DNA of 64,000 nucleotides from an uncultured Lachnospira sp. (GTDB lineage Bacteria > Bacillota > Clostridia > Lachnospirales > Lachnospiraceae), in the NCBI GenBank assembly GCA_934343805.1, contig CAKRIN010000010.1, positions 29,482 through 93,481 of the forward strand. The letters run 5' to 3'. Each line of letters opens with the position of its first letter. Positions within the stretch are counted from its first letter, which is position 1. The notes beneath the pieces were generated by a model, which was not told the DNA's origin, did not search any database, and saw only the letters and a program-made list of their open reading frames with translations. Below, piece after piece: positions 51,819 through 61,317 of the stretch. The translations under genes were made by a program, and so were the position numbers.

Positions 51819-52577
51819 CTACAGTCTCATAGGAATTCCTTTATTAGCAAGGTATTTCTTAAGATCTATAATATCAAGTTCCTTATAGTGAAATAAAGAA
51901 GCTGCAAGTGCCGCATCAGCTTTTCCTTTAGTAAATGCATCAAAAAAATGCTCTTTACTGCCTGCACCACCTGAAGCAATTACAGGTATTGATACATTTG
52001 ACGCTATTGTATTAGTAAGTTCAATATCATATCCTGCTTTCGTTCCATCACAATCCATACTTGTAAGAAGAATCTCTCCTGCACCAAGCTTTTCTGCCTT
52101 CATTGCCCATTCTACAGCATCCATATGCATGTCAACTCTTCCACCATTCTTATATATGCTCCAATGTCCGTCGCTATTCCTCTTTGCATCAATTGCAACA
52201 ACAACACACTGGCTTCCAAACTTATCTGCAGCATCAGATATAAGCTGCGGATTCATAATAGCTGCCGAATTAATTGATATCTTATCAGCGCCCTCTCTTA
52301 AAAGAACCTTGAAATCATCTGTAGTTCTTATTCCACCACCTACAGTAAAAGGAATAAATACTTTCTCAGCAACCTTTCTTACAAGATCAACTGTTGTATT
52401 TCTTCCATCACTAGATGCTGTTATATCAAGAAATACCAGTTCATCTGCTCCAGACTTATCATACATGGAAGCAACTTCAACCGGATCACCCGCATCCTTC
52501 AGATCAACAAAATTAGTTCCTTTAACAACTCTTCCATCCTTGCAGTCAAGGCAAGGTATAATTCTCTTCGTAAACAT
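51819..52577 (-). CDS. hisF: HisF, imidazole glycerol phosphate synthase cyclase subunit
   Basis: HisF closes the imidazole ring using PRFAR and ammonia from HisH. The 252-residue barrel has [19 protein letters not shown] with the catalytic Asp (near 11), [15 protein letters not shown] and the phosphate loops SINSAA and [16 protein letters not shown]-type [15 protein letters not shown] carries the second Asp. It follows hisH by 19 bases. The rest of the his pathway is elsewhere. Confidence 0.96.
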   Translation of the reverse strand: MFTKRIIPCLDCKDGRVVKGTNFVDLKDAGDPVEVASMYDKSGADELVFLDITASSDGRNTTVDLVRKVAEKVFIPFTVGGGIRTTDDFKVLLREGADKISINSAAIMNPQLISDAADKFGSQCVVVAIDAKRNSDGHWSIYKNGGRVDMHMDAVEWAMKAEKLGAGEILLTSMDCDGTKAGYDIELTNTIASNVSIPVIASGGAGSKEHFFDAFTKGKADAALAASLFHYKELDIIDLKKYLANKGIPMRL

Positions 52578-52596
52578 TAATGACTCCTTTTAGCAA

Positions 52597-53202
52597 TTAT
52601 AATGACGCAAAATTCTTTAATATCTTAAGTCCTACATCGCTGCTTTTCTCAGGATGGAACTGGCAGGCGAACACATTGCCACTTTCAACAGAAGCATGAA
52701 TGTGTGTGGTGTACTCCGTTGTTGCAGCAACAATTCCTTCATCTGCTGCCTTTAAATAATAAGAATGAACAAAATACACATATGGATTACCTTCAAATCC
52801 CTTAAAAAGCTTTGCACCAGGTTTAATATCAAGTGAATTCCATCCCATATGAGGAATCTTATATCCTTCCCCAGCGGGAATCTTAAGAATTTTTCCCGGT
52901 AAAATATCAAGTCCTTCAGCCCCAGGTGTTTCATCACTCTCTTTAAAAAGCAATTGCAAGCCAAGGCATATTCCTAAGAATGGTGTTCCTGATGATGTAA
53001 CCTTTTTGATAGTATCTACCAGTCCGAACTTATCAAGATTATTCATTGCATCTCCAAAGGAACCAACTCCAGGCAATATAACCTTGTCCGCCTGAATTAT
53101 CTCACTTGAATCTCTCGATACAATTACTTCTTCTCCTAAAGAAATAAGTGCTTTTTCCACACTTTTCAAATTACCTGCGTCATAATCAATAATTGCTATC
53201 AT
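52597..53202 (-). CDS. hisH: HisH, glutamine amidotransferase subunit of IGP synthase
   Basis: HisH hydrolyses glutamine to feed ammonia to HisF. The 201-residue class-I amidotransferase has PGVGSFGDAMNNLDK, the nucleophile segment GTPFLGICLGLQLLF (Cys in GICLG) and FACQFHPEKSS with the catalytic His-Glu. It overlaps the upstream gene by four bases (ATGA). Standard pairing with hisF. Confidence 0.95.
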   Translation of the reverse strand: MIAIIDYDAGNLKSVEKALISLGEEVIVSRDSSEIIQADKVILPGVGSFGDAMNNLDKFGLVDTIKKVTSSGTPFLGICLGLQLLFKESDETPGAEGLDILPGKILKIPAGEGYKIPHMGWNSLDIKPGAKLFKGFEGNPYVYFVHSYYLKAADEGIVAATTEYTTHIHASVESGNVFACQFHPEKSSDVGLKILKNFASL

Positions 53203-54836
53203 TGTGCTGCCTTTCCATATTCTTTTATTTTGTAATAATAATTAGTAAAATCATCAGCTGACTGATTTGCAAGACTTATGCCTTCTGCCTCTGAAATCTT
53301 AAATGTATCCTGTAATGCCTTGATTATCATATTATACTGCTCAGTATACTTATCATCTATTCCAAGCTCTGCTGCATCGCTCTTATAAGTTTCATATCTG
53401 TCAATCCCCTTAATAAGTGCATCCAGTGCTTCAGTTTTCATATCCAGTTTCATATAATTCTGATAAGATTCATATTGTCTGTTAACATACATTATTGTAG
53501 AAGCCTGTTCATATAAAGTCTTATCACTGCCAGAAAGCTTCATTCCATTAAGCTTTGAATATGCTTTGCTGTAATCTCCATTAGCATAGTAAGTCTTGGC
53601 TTGTGAAACAGCTGTATCATAATTAACCGAAGAATTAAGTACGCACACAAGAACGACTATTCCAGCAACAAAAAGTACAAACATAACCATTGACAAAGGC
53701 TTAATCTTCAATATATCGCCTGGTTTTGGAGGTTCTTTAGGTTTCTTCTCCTTCTTAGGTTTACTTTCTTTTACCTTTTTAGGCTTTGATGCCTTTTTAT
53801 CCTTACTATCCTGCTTCTTTTTCTCTTTCTTTTCAGCAGCTGCCGCCTTCTTTTGTTCTTTCTTTTTCCGCGACTCCTCTTCGTCAAGTCTCTCAGCTTC
53901 CTCTTCTGCCTTTTCTTCTTCAGCACGTTTAGCCTTTAACTGTGCAAGACGATACTTAAATCTGGCAAAAAAGCCTTTCTTCGGAGCCTCTGTATCATCT
54001 AGCGTATCTTTATCACCAAATACATCCTCAATTATCTGTTCATTCTCATCCTTTGGCGCATCTGATACTTCAGTTGCAGCTTCATTATCAGGCTTTTCCT
54101 GATCATTTTTCTCCTGCGCATCATCTTCTAAAGGCTCATCCTCAAGACTATCAATAAATATTTTCTTAAGTTTCCCAAAAAAGCCTTTCTTTTTCTTATT
54201 ATGCTTATCTTTCTCAGTCAGTTCCTGTATTGCTGCATTAGCCAGATCCTGGACATCATCGTTCTCATTGCTATCAGAAATGTTTTCCTTCTCCGTTTCT
54301 GGATGGGCATCTGTATTTCCAGTGCTCTCGTTACTATCATGTGTATCTTGTTCAGCCTGTCCACTGCCACTATTTCCAAACAATTCACCAACCGAAATAC
54401 TATCTGACTTAACATCATCAATTATGTCATCCAGATTCATATTCATAAGTCTCTGCATGTCACTGTCAGTAAGCTCTGCATTATCCTGTTCCGTTATATC
54501 AGCCTTAGATGCCTCTTCCACAGGAGTATTTTCTAAAAGCTCATCCAGTCTGGCATCAGCTTGTGCCTCTTTCTCGCTTTCAGACTTTTCATTTTTCTCT
54601 TTTTCTTCCATCTCCTGTCTGGCTAATCTGGCAACCTCTTCCGGATTTTTCCCTTGTATGACATTATCCTTTGTCAGATCCCTATCTTTCTCTTGCTGAG
54701 AATTCGTCTTGCTTACAGCTTCCTGCACCTGCTCTTTTATAAGCTGTTCCTCTTCATCTATCTCGTCTTGATTTTCCTTCTCGTTCATTGAACTAAGCAG
54801 CTTATCAAGATAATCTTCTTCCTTATTATCAGGCAA
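53199..54836 (-). CDS. Acidic/lysine-rich single-helix membrane protein with TPR-like C-domain
   Basis: I do not recognise a named family. The 545-residue protein begins at TTG 54836 (eight bases after GGAGG) as MPDNKEEDYLD; the GTG at 54845 overlaps the site. Residues 1-350 are highly charged and likely disordered, with Lys/Glu blocks, a coiled-coil-like stretch near 290-350 (EEEKAEEEAERLDEEESRKK) and a basic patch (KESKPKKEKKPKEPPKPGD). One helix spans about 370-390 (MVMFVLFVAGIVVLVCVL). The outside 150 residues are TPR-like (YYANGDYSKAYSKLNGM). It resembles the 23134-24687 protein in layout. It overlaps hisH. Confidence 0.65.
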   Translation of the reverse strand: MPDNKEEDYLDKLLSSMNEKENQDEIDEEEQLIKEQVQEAVSKTNSQQEKDRDLTKDNVIQGKNPEEVARLARQEMEEKEKNEKSESEKEAQADARLDELLENTPVEEASKADITEQDNAELTDSDMQRLMNMNLDDIIDDVKSDSISVGELFGNSGSGQAEQDTHDSNESTGNTDAHPETEKENISDSNENDDVQDLANAAIQELTEKDKHNKKKKGFFGKLKKIFIDSLEDEPLEDDAQEKNDQEKPDNEAATEVSDAPKDENEQIIEDVFGDKDTLDDTEAPKKGFFARFKYRLAQLKAKRAEEEKAEEEAERLDEEESRKKKEQKKAAAAEKKEKKKQDSKDKKASKPKKVKESKPKKEKKPKEPPKPGDILKIKPLSMVMFVLFVAGIVVLVCVLNSSVNYDTAVSQAKTYYANGDYSKAYSKLNGMKLSGSDKTLYEQASTIMYVNRQYESYQNYMKLDMKTEALDALIKGIDRYETYKSDAAELGIDDKYTEQYNMIIKALQDTFKISEAEGISLANQSADDFTNYYYKIKEYGKAAQ

Positions 54837-54893
54837 AATTCTCACCTCCAGAAATAAAAAAATATACTAGAATATTAACATAAACACTCATCA

Positions 54894-55397
54894 TTAACAA
54901 TATTTAACAAGTTCTTTTATAAACTGTGCTCCATTCATCTCAACAGCCTGTGCCCTGTCATTGATTTCTTTTGGTATCTGATAAAATGTATTATTAACCC
55001 GATACAGCTTGGATTTCTGATTAATCATCACAATCCTTTCAAATGGCCATCTTATAATATTAGGATTGGAAAAATCTTCTCCTGTCTCTAATATAACCAT
55101 TTTCTTAGCAAGTGAAGAAGATAACCATTTATTATAAAAATCCCATTGTTTTTCTTCTTCTTCCATATTTTCCTGATTAACAGGACAGACTATTCTTTTC
55201 TCATTAAATCCCTTGTTTCTTATATTACCTGTCTTATCTGTAGACACAATAAAATAATTGACATGATCATTCGATTCCAATATCTTTTTCAGATTCTCAT
55301 AAACACCGACATCATCTGAATTATATATTTCTTTTCCAATTCCAACAATTACATAATCTGAACTTTTGATATCATCTATTACATCTTTATAATCCAT
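54894..55397 (-). CDS. Hypothetical protein, possibly SIR2-like fragment
   Basis: The 167-residue protein has a start like a nucleotide-binding strand (YVIVGIGKEIY near 14) and a C-terminal segment NIIRWPFERIVMINQKSKLY that resembles the end of SIR2-like proteins. The classic sirtuin NAD and zinc motifs are absent, so it may be a divergent or reduced member, or something else. I used the ATG at 55397, five bases after GGAGG; the earlier ATG overlaps that site. It lies alone upstream of the TPR membrane gene. Confidence 0.5.
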   Translation of the reverse strand: MDYKDVIDDIKSSDYVIVGIGKEIYNSDDVGVYENLKKILESNDHVNYFIVSTDKTGNIRNKGFNEKRIVCPVNQENMEEEEKQWDFYNKWLSSSLAKKMVILETGEDFSNPNIIRWPFERIVMINQKSKLYRVNNTFYQIPKEINDRAQAVEMNGAQFIKELVKYC

Positions 55398-55524
55398 AAA
55401 ATCCTCCATTCCATAATAAGATAATTATATAGATAATTACATATAAATCAAGCCCTTGTACTTTTCTGCAATTCTCTAAAAAATATGATATTAATTCACA
55501 ATGCTTATATTGGGACTATAAAAA

Positions 55525-55551
55525 GGACGCCGCCCATGTCAGGCGGCGTCC
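55525..55551 (-). terminator. Intrinsic terminator of cheV
   Basis: A perfect 10-bp stem (GGACGCCGCC with GGCGGCGTCC), seven-base loop, followed by TTTTTATAG on the minus strand. Confidence 0.93.
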
Positions 55552-55579
55552 CATAAGAGGAAGTGTAAAATGAAGAAAA

Positions 55580-56476
55580 TTATCTGAGTAATTTATCGAT
55601 TTCTGATACAAGCAGTCCAATTTCTGGCTTTGACAACTGGACATCTGCACCAAGTGATTCTCCCTTTGCTCTCATCTGTTCATTAATAAGTGATGAGAAT
55701 ATAACAACTGGAATATTCTTTAACTTATCATCAGACTTAATAAGTTTTGTAAGTCTGTGACCATCCATAAGCGGCATCTCCAGATCTGTGATAACACAGT
55801 CTATATCAAGAGGTACTTTTCCTGCCTTGGCATCTGATATAAAATCCCATGCTTCCTGACCATTATGACATAATGTAAGATTATCATAACCTGATTTAAC
55901 AAGTGAATCAGATATCAGCTTAATAAGAAGAGGTGAATCCTCTGCTATGACAATATGTGCTTCACTTCTTGGTCTGCCTTCAAGCTTGAGAATATCAGAA
56001 GTCTTAAGACCTGTCTCCGGACTTATATCTGATACAATACGCTCAAAATCAAGAATAATAATAAGCTGACCATTAATCTTAACAATTCCTGTAGCAATTC
56101 CGTTGTCTGCAGTACTTATTGTTGTATCCGGAGTAATGATATCAGCCCATGATACTCTGTGTATTCCAACAACTGTATGTACATGAAAAGCGACATTCAA
56201 TTTGTTGAAATTAGTTATAATAAACATATCCTTCGAAATATCTCCTGAAGGAGCACTCTTAATAACCTTAGCAAGGTCTACAACAGTTATCATCAAATCT
56301 CTTGGCATAAATATTCCTTCTACACAAGGATGTGAATTAGGCACTGGAGTGACTGGGCTATAAGGAACAATTTCCTTAATCTTGGCAACATTAATACCAT
56401 AGTGGTTGTTTCCTATTGTAAATTCAAGAACCTCTAACTCATTAGTTCCACTCTCTATCAAAATATTAGTTTCCAT
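55580..56476 (-). CDS. cheV: CheV, CheW-receiver chemotaxis adaptor
   Basis: CheV couples receptors to CheA and adapts through phosphorylation. The 298-residue protein has a CheW domain (about 10-150; LEFTIGNNHYGINVAKIKEIV split over 16-36, and VEGIFMPRDLMITVVDLAKV) and a C-terminal receiver (about 170-290; VIAEDSPLLIKLI, ITDLEMPLMDGHRL with the phosphorylated Asp, KPEIGLLVSEIDKLL). I chose ATG 56476, eight bases after GGAGG. It is monocistronic with a clear promoter and operator-like palindrome. Confidence 0.92.
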   Translation of the reverse strand: METNILIESGTNELEVLEFTIGNNHYGINVAKIKEIVPYSPVTPVPNSHPCVEGIFMPRDLMITVVDLAKVIKSAPSGDISKDMFIITNFNKLNVAFHVHTVVGIHRVSWADIITPDTTISTADNGIATGIVKINGQLIIILDFERIVSDISPETGLKTSDILKLEGRPRSEAHIVIAEDSPLLIKLISDSLVKSGYDNLTLCHNGQEAWDFISDAKAGKVPLDIDCVITDLEMPLMDGHRLTKLIKSDDKLKNIPVVIFSSLINEQMRAKGESLGADVQLSKPEIGLLVSEIDKLLR

Positions 56477-56491
56477 ATCAAATTCCTCCAT

Positions 56492-56507
56492 GTTGTTCAC
56501 GAACAAC
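56492..56507. promoter_or_regulatory. Perfect palindrome at the cheV transcription start
   Basis: GTTGTTCACGAACAAC is a 16-bp perfect palindrome, 12 bases downstream of the cheV -10. That position suits an operator; the matching regulator is unknown. Confidence 0.6.
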
Positions 56508-56519
56508 TCTTATGTGAAG

Positions 56520-56548
56520 ATTATAACAGAAACATATTAAAAAAACAA
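56520..56548 (-). promoter_or_regulatory. cheV promoter
   Basis: TTGTTT (56543-56548) and TATAAT (56520-56525) on the minus strand are exactly 17 bases apart. It is a housekeeping-type rather than flagellar sigma-28 promoter. Confidence 0.85.
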
Positions 56549-56563
56549 TGAAATAATGAAAAC

Positions 56564-58627
56564 TTATCTTACCGGTCTTATAATACTTCTGCTGCACAGA
56601 AACGTTATAAGGAAATATCCTCCATAAATAACTGCAACGAATGCGAGTGTAAGCCCGATAGACGCTGCCATTGAACTCATTCCCATAGTTGCAAGAATTA
56701 TATTGATAAACTTAATTCCAAACACAGAATGAATAAGTGCAAGAATAAGTGGAAATGCGAAGAATATTCCAATCTGCTTAAAAAGCGCCATATCAATCAT
56801 TCTCTCATCAACTCCAAGCTTCCTTAACATTCCATATCGTTCCTTATTGTCTGCACTGTCTGACAATTCTCTCAAAGCAAGAATTGCCGCACTGCTTATA
56901 AGGAATATAATTCCTAAATATAAGGCAATAAATGTAACTAACGCTCCAAGCCCGACACTGCTTTCAGCCAGGTCAATTCTGGAATTCCAGCTAATGAAAC
57001 TCGTTTGAAATGATATATTTTTCATTAAATTGTCTAATTGTGTTTCAATAGAATATCTTTCTTCCCTGGTGTCTGCCCTATAGTCAGCACTAAGTCCCAT
57101 ATTACGTACCTGCTGTGGTTTTACCGCGTTATCAGGCACAACAAGAATCCCATCATTCATATTCTGAACACCAATCTGTACAAAACCATCCATGCATTCA
57201 CTATATCTTGGTTTATACTCTTTTCCATTGACAGATAATATAATTCCTTTCTTTAATGCCTGATTCCTAATCATAACCATGTTCTTATAATCTGCCACTA
57301 TAATATATTCATCGTCATTAAGTTCATACGTACTATTACCATACAGTCTTGCAACAGAATTATAATCGCCAATAGTCATTACCGGCATAATAGTATCTGC
57401 CATAAACTGATAATCATCTGTATTAATATCCCCTAATGTATCTTTAACTGTCAATCCGGTGTTATATACATTATATTCTGCAACATCCTTAAAATACTTC
57501 TGCGCATCAAATCCACTGTTATTAAGTGTTTCTATTATACTTAATTTGGAATCTTCCAGCATTTTCCTGTCTTTTTCATTCATATCCTGTGATGTGGCAT
57601 ATGCCTCGCTCATCGCATCATATGAATATTTTGCAAGCTGTACATCAACAGGACACATACTGTCCAGATCCTTTGAAAGCGAATCCTTCATTGAAAGTGC
57701 TGCAGAAAGCACGCTTATTGTAATAAAAAGCATGATACATATAACAGTTGTCGAGAATACAGTAGTGTTAATCTTGCTGCAGAACTGCCTTAACACAAAG
57801 CTGTTCACACCTTTATAATACACACTCTTAATACTTGTGAATATTCTTATCATAAAACCTGAGACTGACCAGAATATTAAAAATGTAGCAGCACAGCCCA
57901 GTGCAATAGGGATGCCTATTTTATTAATGATATTTATTGACTCAACACCCCTTGTAACCATCCAGTATGCATAAGAAAGAATACCAACCCCTATGACAAA
58001 TACTATTGTGCAGATAATTGGATTCTTCATAGTGACCTTCTCAGTTTTCTTACCTGCATTAAGAAGGTCAATAAGCTTACATCTGCTTATATTTATTGTG
58101 TTAAATATCATAACTAACACATACATAATTGCAAAATATATTAAAGTCTTGACGCATGCCTTCATTGAGAATATGAATTTAAACTTAGTCATATCAGCAT
58201 CAAACATATTAGCAACAATCACGCTCATAAACTGCGAAAGGATTGTACCAATAACAAGTCCTGCCACAAGTGAAACAATGCCGATAATCAGTGTTTCAAA
58301 GAAAAGAATCGCTGAAATCTTTCTCTTGCTCATTCCAAGTGTAAGATATATGCCAAACTCCTTATTACGTCTTTTAATAAGAAAACGGCTTGCATATATA
58401 ATCAGAAATCCAAGTATGCACGATACGAATACGCTCACGCCTGAAAGCATGTCATTCATCAGCTTGATAATATCCATTACATTTTCTCTTACATCAAGCA
58501 TAACGCTCTGACTGTCAATTGCATTAAACACATAAAATATTGCAACACCAAGAATAAGAGTGAAGAAATAGATGGTATAATCCTTTAAACTCTTCCTGAT
58601 GTTCTTTAAAGATATCTTAAAGAGCAT
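56564..58627 (-). CDS. BceB-type ABC transporter permease
   Basis: The 687-residue membrane protein has the BceB layout: one N-terminal helix (YTIYFFTLILGVAIFYVFN), two FtsX domains, about ten helices in total and a large outside loop near 310-530 that senses antimicrobial peptides. It overlaps the ATPase gene by 11 bases. With the histidine kinase and response regulator upstream it forms a Bce-like module that senses and relieves peptide antibiotics. Its peptide is not identifiable. Confidence 0.88.
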   Translation of the reverse strand: MLFKISLKNIRKSLKDYTIYFFTLILGVAIFYVFNAIDSQSVMLDVRENVMDIIKLMNDMLSGVSVFVSCILGFLIIYASRFLIKRRNKEFGIYLTLGMSKRKISAILFFETLIIGIVSLVAGLVIGTILSQFMSVIVANMFDADMTKFKFIFSMKACVKTLIYFAIMYVLVMIFNTINISRCKLIDLLNAGKKTEKVTMKNPIICTIVFVIGVGILSYAYWMVTRGVESINIINKIGIPIALGCAATFLIFWSVSGFMIRIFTSIKSVYYKGVNSFVLRQFCSKINTTVFSTTVICIMLFITISVLSAALSMKDSLSKDLDSMCPVDVQLAKYSYDAMSEAYATSQDMNEKDRKMLEDSKLSIIETLNNSGFDAQKYFKDVAEYNVYNTGLTVKDTLGDINTDDYQFMADTIMPVMTIGDYNSVARLYGNSTYELNDDEYIIVADYKNMVMIRNQALKKGIILSVNGKEYKPRYSECMDGFVQIGVQNMNDGILVVPDNAVKPQQVRNMGLSADYRADTREERYSIETQLDNLMKNISFQTSFISWNSRIDLAESSVGLGALVTFIALYLGIIFLISSAAILALRELSDSADNKERYGMLRKLGVDERMIDMALFKQIGIFFAFPLILALIHSVFGIKFINIILATMGMSSMAASIGLTLAFVAVIYGGYFLITFLCSRSIIRPVR

Positions 58628-59384
58628 TATTAAGGTCGCCTCCTAACAATGTCACAACATCAATGATTTTATCAAAAAATTCTTTTCTTGTAGATTCGCC
58701 TCTGCGTATCTCATTAAAGATGTTACCGTCCTTGATAAATATCACTCTGCCTGCGTAGCTTGCAGTAAATGCGTCATGTGTTACCATAAGAATTGTTGCC
58801 GAAAGCTCAGTATTAAGAAAATTAAAGCTCTCAAGCAACATCCTTGATGACCTTGAGTCAAGCGCTCCCGTAGGCTCATCAGCAAGAATAAGCTTTGGGT
58901 TCGTAATAATGGCTCTTGCACTTGCTACTCTCTGCTTCTGTCCGCCTGACATCTGATAAGGATATTTGTTTAATACATCTTCAATTCCAAGCTCTCTTGC
59001 AGTCTGTCTTACTCTTAATTCAATCTCCCTAGCCGGAACATTCTGTATAGAAAGCGCCAGTGCAATATTTTCAAATGCTGTTAAAGTATCAAGAAGATTA
59101 AAGTCCTGAAAGATAAAGCCTAACTCCTCTCTTCTGAACTTGTTAAGCTTATTGCCCTTTAACTGGGTAATATCATTGTCCCCGACATATATCTTACCTG
59201 TAGTCACCTTATCAAGTGTTGATATACAGTTAAGAAGTGTCGTCTTTCCTGAACCGCTCGCTCCCATTATAGAAACGAATTCTCCCTTTCCAACCTCAAA
59301 CGAAATATTGTCAATCGCTTTGGTAAGACTTGATTTGTTTCCATAATACTTTTCAATGTTATCAATCTTAAGTATTGTTTCCAT
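58617..59384 (-). CDS. BceA-type ABC transporter ATP-binding protein
   Basis: The 255-residue ATPase has Walker A GASGSGKTTLLNCI, Q-loop GFIFQDFNLLD, signature LNKYPYQMSGGQKQRVASAR (MSGGQ), Walker B LILADEPTGALDS and an H-loop MVTHD. The ALDSRSSRMLL sequence is typical of MacB/BceA transporters. ATG follows GAAAGGAAATT. It powers the 687-residue permease. Confidence 0.95.
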   Translation of the reverse strand: METILKIDNIEKYYGNKSSLTKAIDNISFEVGKGEFVSIMGASGSGKTTLLNCISTLDKVTTGKIYVGDNDITQLKGNKLNKFRREELGFIFQDFNLLDTLTAFENIALALSIQNVPAREIELRVRQTARELGIEDVLNKYPYQMSGGQKQRVASARAIITNPKLILADEPTGALDSRSSRMLLESFNFLNTELSATILMVTHDAFTASYAGRVIFIKDGNIFNEIRRGESTRKEFFDKIIDVVTLLGGDLNNAL

Positions 59385-59465
59385 AATAATAATTTCCTTT
59401 CATTTAGATTAATTATGTTTTACCACTTAACTAATCCGGTGTCGTTTGTTCAATATTACGGAACA

Positions 59466-59479
59466 TTACAATTTTGTAA
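59466..59479. promoter_or_regulatory. Candidate BceR-type operator upstream of bceAB
   Basis: TTACAATTTTGTAA on the plus strand (TTACAAAATTGTAA on the minus) fits a TNACA-N4-TGTAA inverted repeat, the pattern I recall for BceR-like regulators. It lies 82 bases upstream of the ATPase gene, between the kinase and transporter. The -35/-10 downstream of it is unclear. Confidence 0.55.
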
Positions 59480-59493
59480 CATTACGCCAGTAC

Positions 59494-60528
59494 TTACACT
59501 ATTTCCTTATAGAAATCATTCTTGTAAAATGTAATCTTCACCCGTGTATACTCGCCCTTAACTGACTCAATGCTTACCTTAGAGCCTAATTTGTCACAAA
59601 GCTTCTTTACAATATAAAGTCCCATTCCTGTTGCCTTGGAGAACTCTCTTCCATTCTCCCCTGTAAATGATTTGTCAAATACTCTCGGTAAATCAGACGC
59701 ATTTATGCCAATTCCATTATCCAGTATTTCAAGGACAACACATTTTTTATCCTCTGCTGCCGACATCTTTATATACGACTCTGTCTTTGTCTTATCCTTG
59801 TACTTTATGCTGTTATTCACTATCTGGTTAAGCATGAATTCCATCCACTTTGCATCTGTAAGAACAATCCTGTCTGCATTGCTCACTTCAAATGTTATGT
59901 TATTCTCTAACAAATCATCCTTATTCTTTAATGCCACCGCACTTATTATCTTAGAAAGCTTCGACTCGTTGATTATATAATCTTTCTCTGCATTTTCACT
60001 TCTCACATAATAAAGAATCTGCTCAATATAGTTGTTAATTCTTCGAATCTGCGTATTCATTCTGTCTGCAAATTCTTTATCACATTTATCCATATGATTA
60101 TGAAGTATAAGAGTAAGTGAAGCTATTGGAAGCTTTATCTCATGAATCCACATCTCCACATACTCTTTAAAATTCTCCATTCCGAGCCTGTATTTTTTCA
60201 CATTCTCCGACATTGACCTGTCTATATCACTAACAGTGTCATAAAATATCCTGCCCTCATAAAAAGCCGGTCTGATAAGTGTCTCTGTAATAAAATATTT
60301 TTCTTCAAGCGCAGCGAGGTTGGTCTCCAGCTCATCATAGAACTTCTTTCTTCGGTAATAATCTGCCAGCACAACCGCAATATAGCATATTGTCATTATA
60401 AATATCTCTGCAAATATCAGCTGGACAGACACCTTAAAGGCTGCCATCATAAGTACGCTTATGATAAGCATTGCCGCAAATATGCACACTGAATACAGTC
60501 TGTCTTTAATATATTTTCCTAACCTCAT
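59494..60528 (-). CDS. BceS-type intramembrane-sensing histidine kinase
   Basis: The 344-residue kinase has two N-terminal helices with almost no outside loop (AAMLIISVLMMAAF and the following IFIMTICYIAVVLAD), the mark of BceS kinases that listen to their transporter. The H-box is MWIHEIKLPIASL (His near 130). HATPase motifs are N-box NQIVNNSIKYKDK, G1 LEILDNGIGINASDL, and G2 ATGMGLYIVKKL. It overlaps the regulator gene by four bases. Phosphorylates the response regulator. Confidence 0.93.
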   Translation of the reverse strand: MRLGKYIKDRLYSVCIFAAMLIISVLMMAAFKVSVQLIFAEIFIMTICYIAVVLADYYRRKKFYDELETNLAALEEKYFITETLIRPAFYEGRIFYDTVSDIDRSMSENVKKYRLGMENFKEYVEMWIHEIKLPIASLTLILHNHMDKCDKEFADRMNTQIRRINNYIEQILYYVRSENAEKDYIINESKLSKIISAVALKNKDDLLENNITFEVSNADRIVLTDAKWMEFMLNQIVNNSIKYKDKTKTESYIKMSAAEDKKCVVLEILDNGIGINASDLPRVFDKSFTGENGREFSKATGMGLYIVKKLCDKLGSKVSIESVKGEYTRVKITFYKNDFYKEIV

Positions 60529-61190
60529 ACAAGAATATATCCCTGTCCCTTTCTTGTCTCAATAACATCTTCAAGTCCAATATCTTTAAATCTGCCTCTT
60601 AACCTGCTTATATTCACAGTAAGCGCATTGTCATTAAGGTACTCCTCATTATTCCACAGCTCAGTCATAAGCTCATCTCTTGAAACAATATGCTCCCTGT
60701 GTGATAACAGATACATGAATATTGTCATCTCATTTTTAGTAAGAGTTATCTCGTCATCCTTATACTTAATTACACCCTTGTGCGGCAGAATTTCCATTCC
60801 CCGGTAAGCTGTTGTATTATCTGACTTCGCACCAAGCCTCTTAAATACCGCATTAATCCTTAATAGAAGTATTGTCGGATTATACGGCTTGGTTATATAA
60901 TCATCTGCCCCATAACTCATGGAAAGCACCTCATCGGCCTCGGAATCCCTGCTTGTAACCATAATAACAGGCACATCTGATTTACTCCTTAACTGCTGTA
61001 AAAGCATTTCCCCATTCATATACGGAATATTGATATCTAGCAGAACCAGATCCGGCTCTGCAGCAATAATACTGTCACACGCATTTTTAAAATTAGACAG
61101 AACCTCTGCCTCATATCCTGAATTTTCAAGCAGCTCCTTAAGCTCCCTGCTTATATCTTTATCATCTTCAACAATCAGAATTCTGTTCAT
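60525..61190 (-). CDS. BceR-type OmpR-family response regulator
   Basis: The 221-residue protein begins at ATG 61190 after GAGGG (MNRILIVEDDKDISREL) with the receiver acidic pair, phosphorylated Asp in DLVLLDINIPYMNG (about 52), and a winged-helix domain (about 125-220; LTKNEMTIFMYLLSHREHIV, RGQGYILV-type end RKGQGYILV). It probably binds the TNACA-N4-TGTAA site before bceA. The long in-frame extension upstream to 61478 is noncoding terminator and gene end and is rejected. Confidence 0.93.
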   Translation of the reverse strand: MNRILIVEDDKDISRELKELLENSGYEAEVLSNFKNACDSIIAAEPDLVLLDINIPYMNGEMLLQQLRSKSDVPVIMVTSRDSEADEVLSMSYGADDYITKPYNPTILLLRINAVFKRLGAKSDNTTAYRGMEILPHKGVIKYKDDEITLTKNEMTIFMYLLSHREHIVSRDELMTELWNNEEYLNDNALTVNISRLRGRFKDIGLEDVIETRKGQGYILV

Positions 61191-61242
61191 TATAAGTCCC
61201 TCACTGCATTTTGATATAAATGTATTGTAAACTGTTTTACTA

Positions 61243-61281
61243 AAAAAAGACAGAGAAAACGCAAAAAGGTTTCTCTGTCTT
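61243..61281 (-). terminator. Intrinsic terminator of the TPM gene
   Basis: On the minus strand AAGACAGAGAAA folds on TTTTCTCTGTCTT, followed by TTTTTTTAG. It separates the TPM gene from the Bce regulator. Confidence 0.9.
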
Positions 61282-61317
61282 GTTATAAATATAAGCTGGT
61301 TTCGAGTCCGCATCCTG

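Noticed and set aside
56492..56507. LexA box before cheV
   Set aside because: The half-sites are in the order GTTC-N2-GAAC, opposite to the usual GAAC-N4-GTTC of Firmicute LexA sites.
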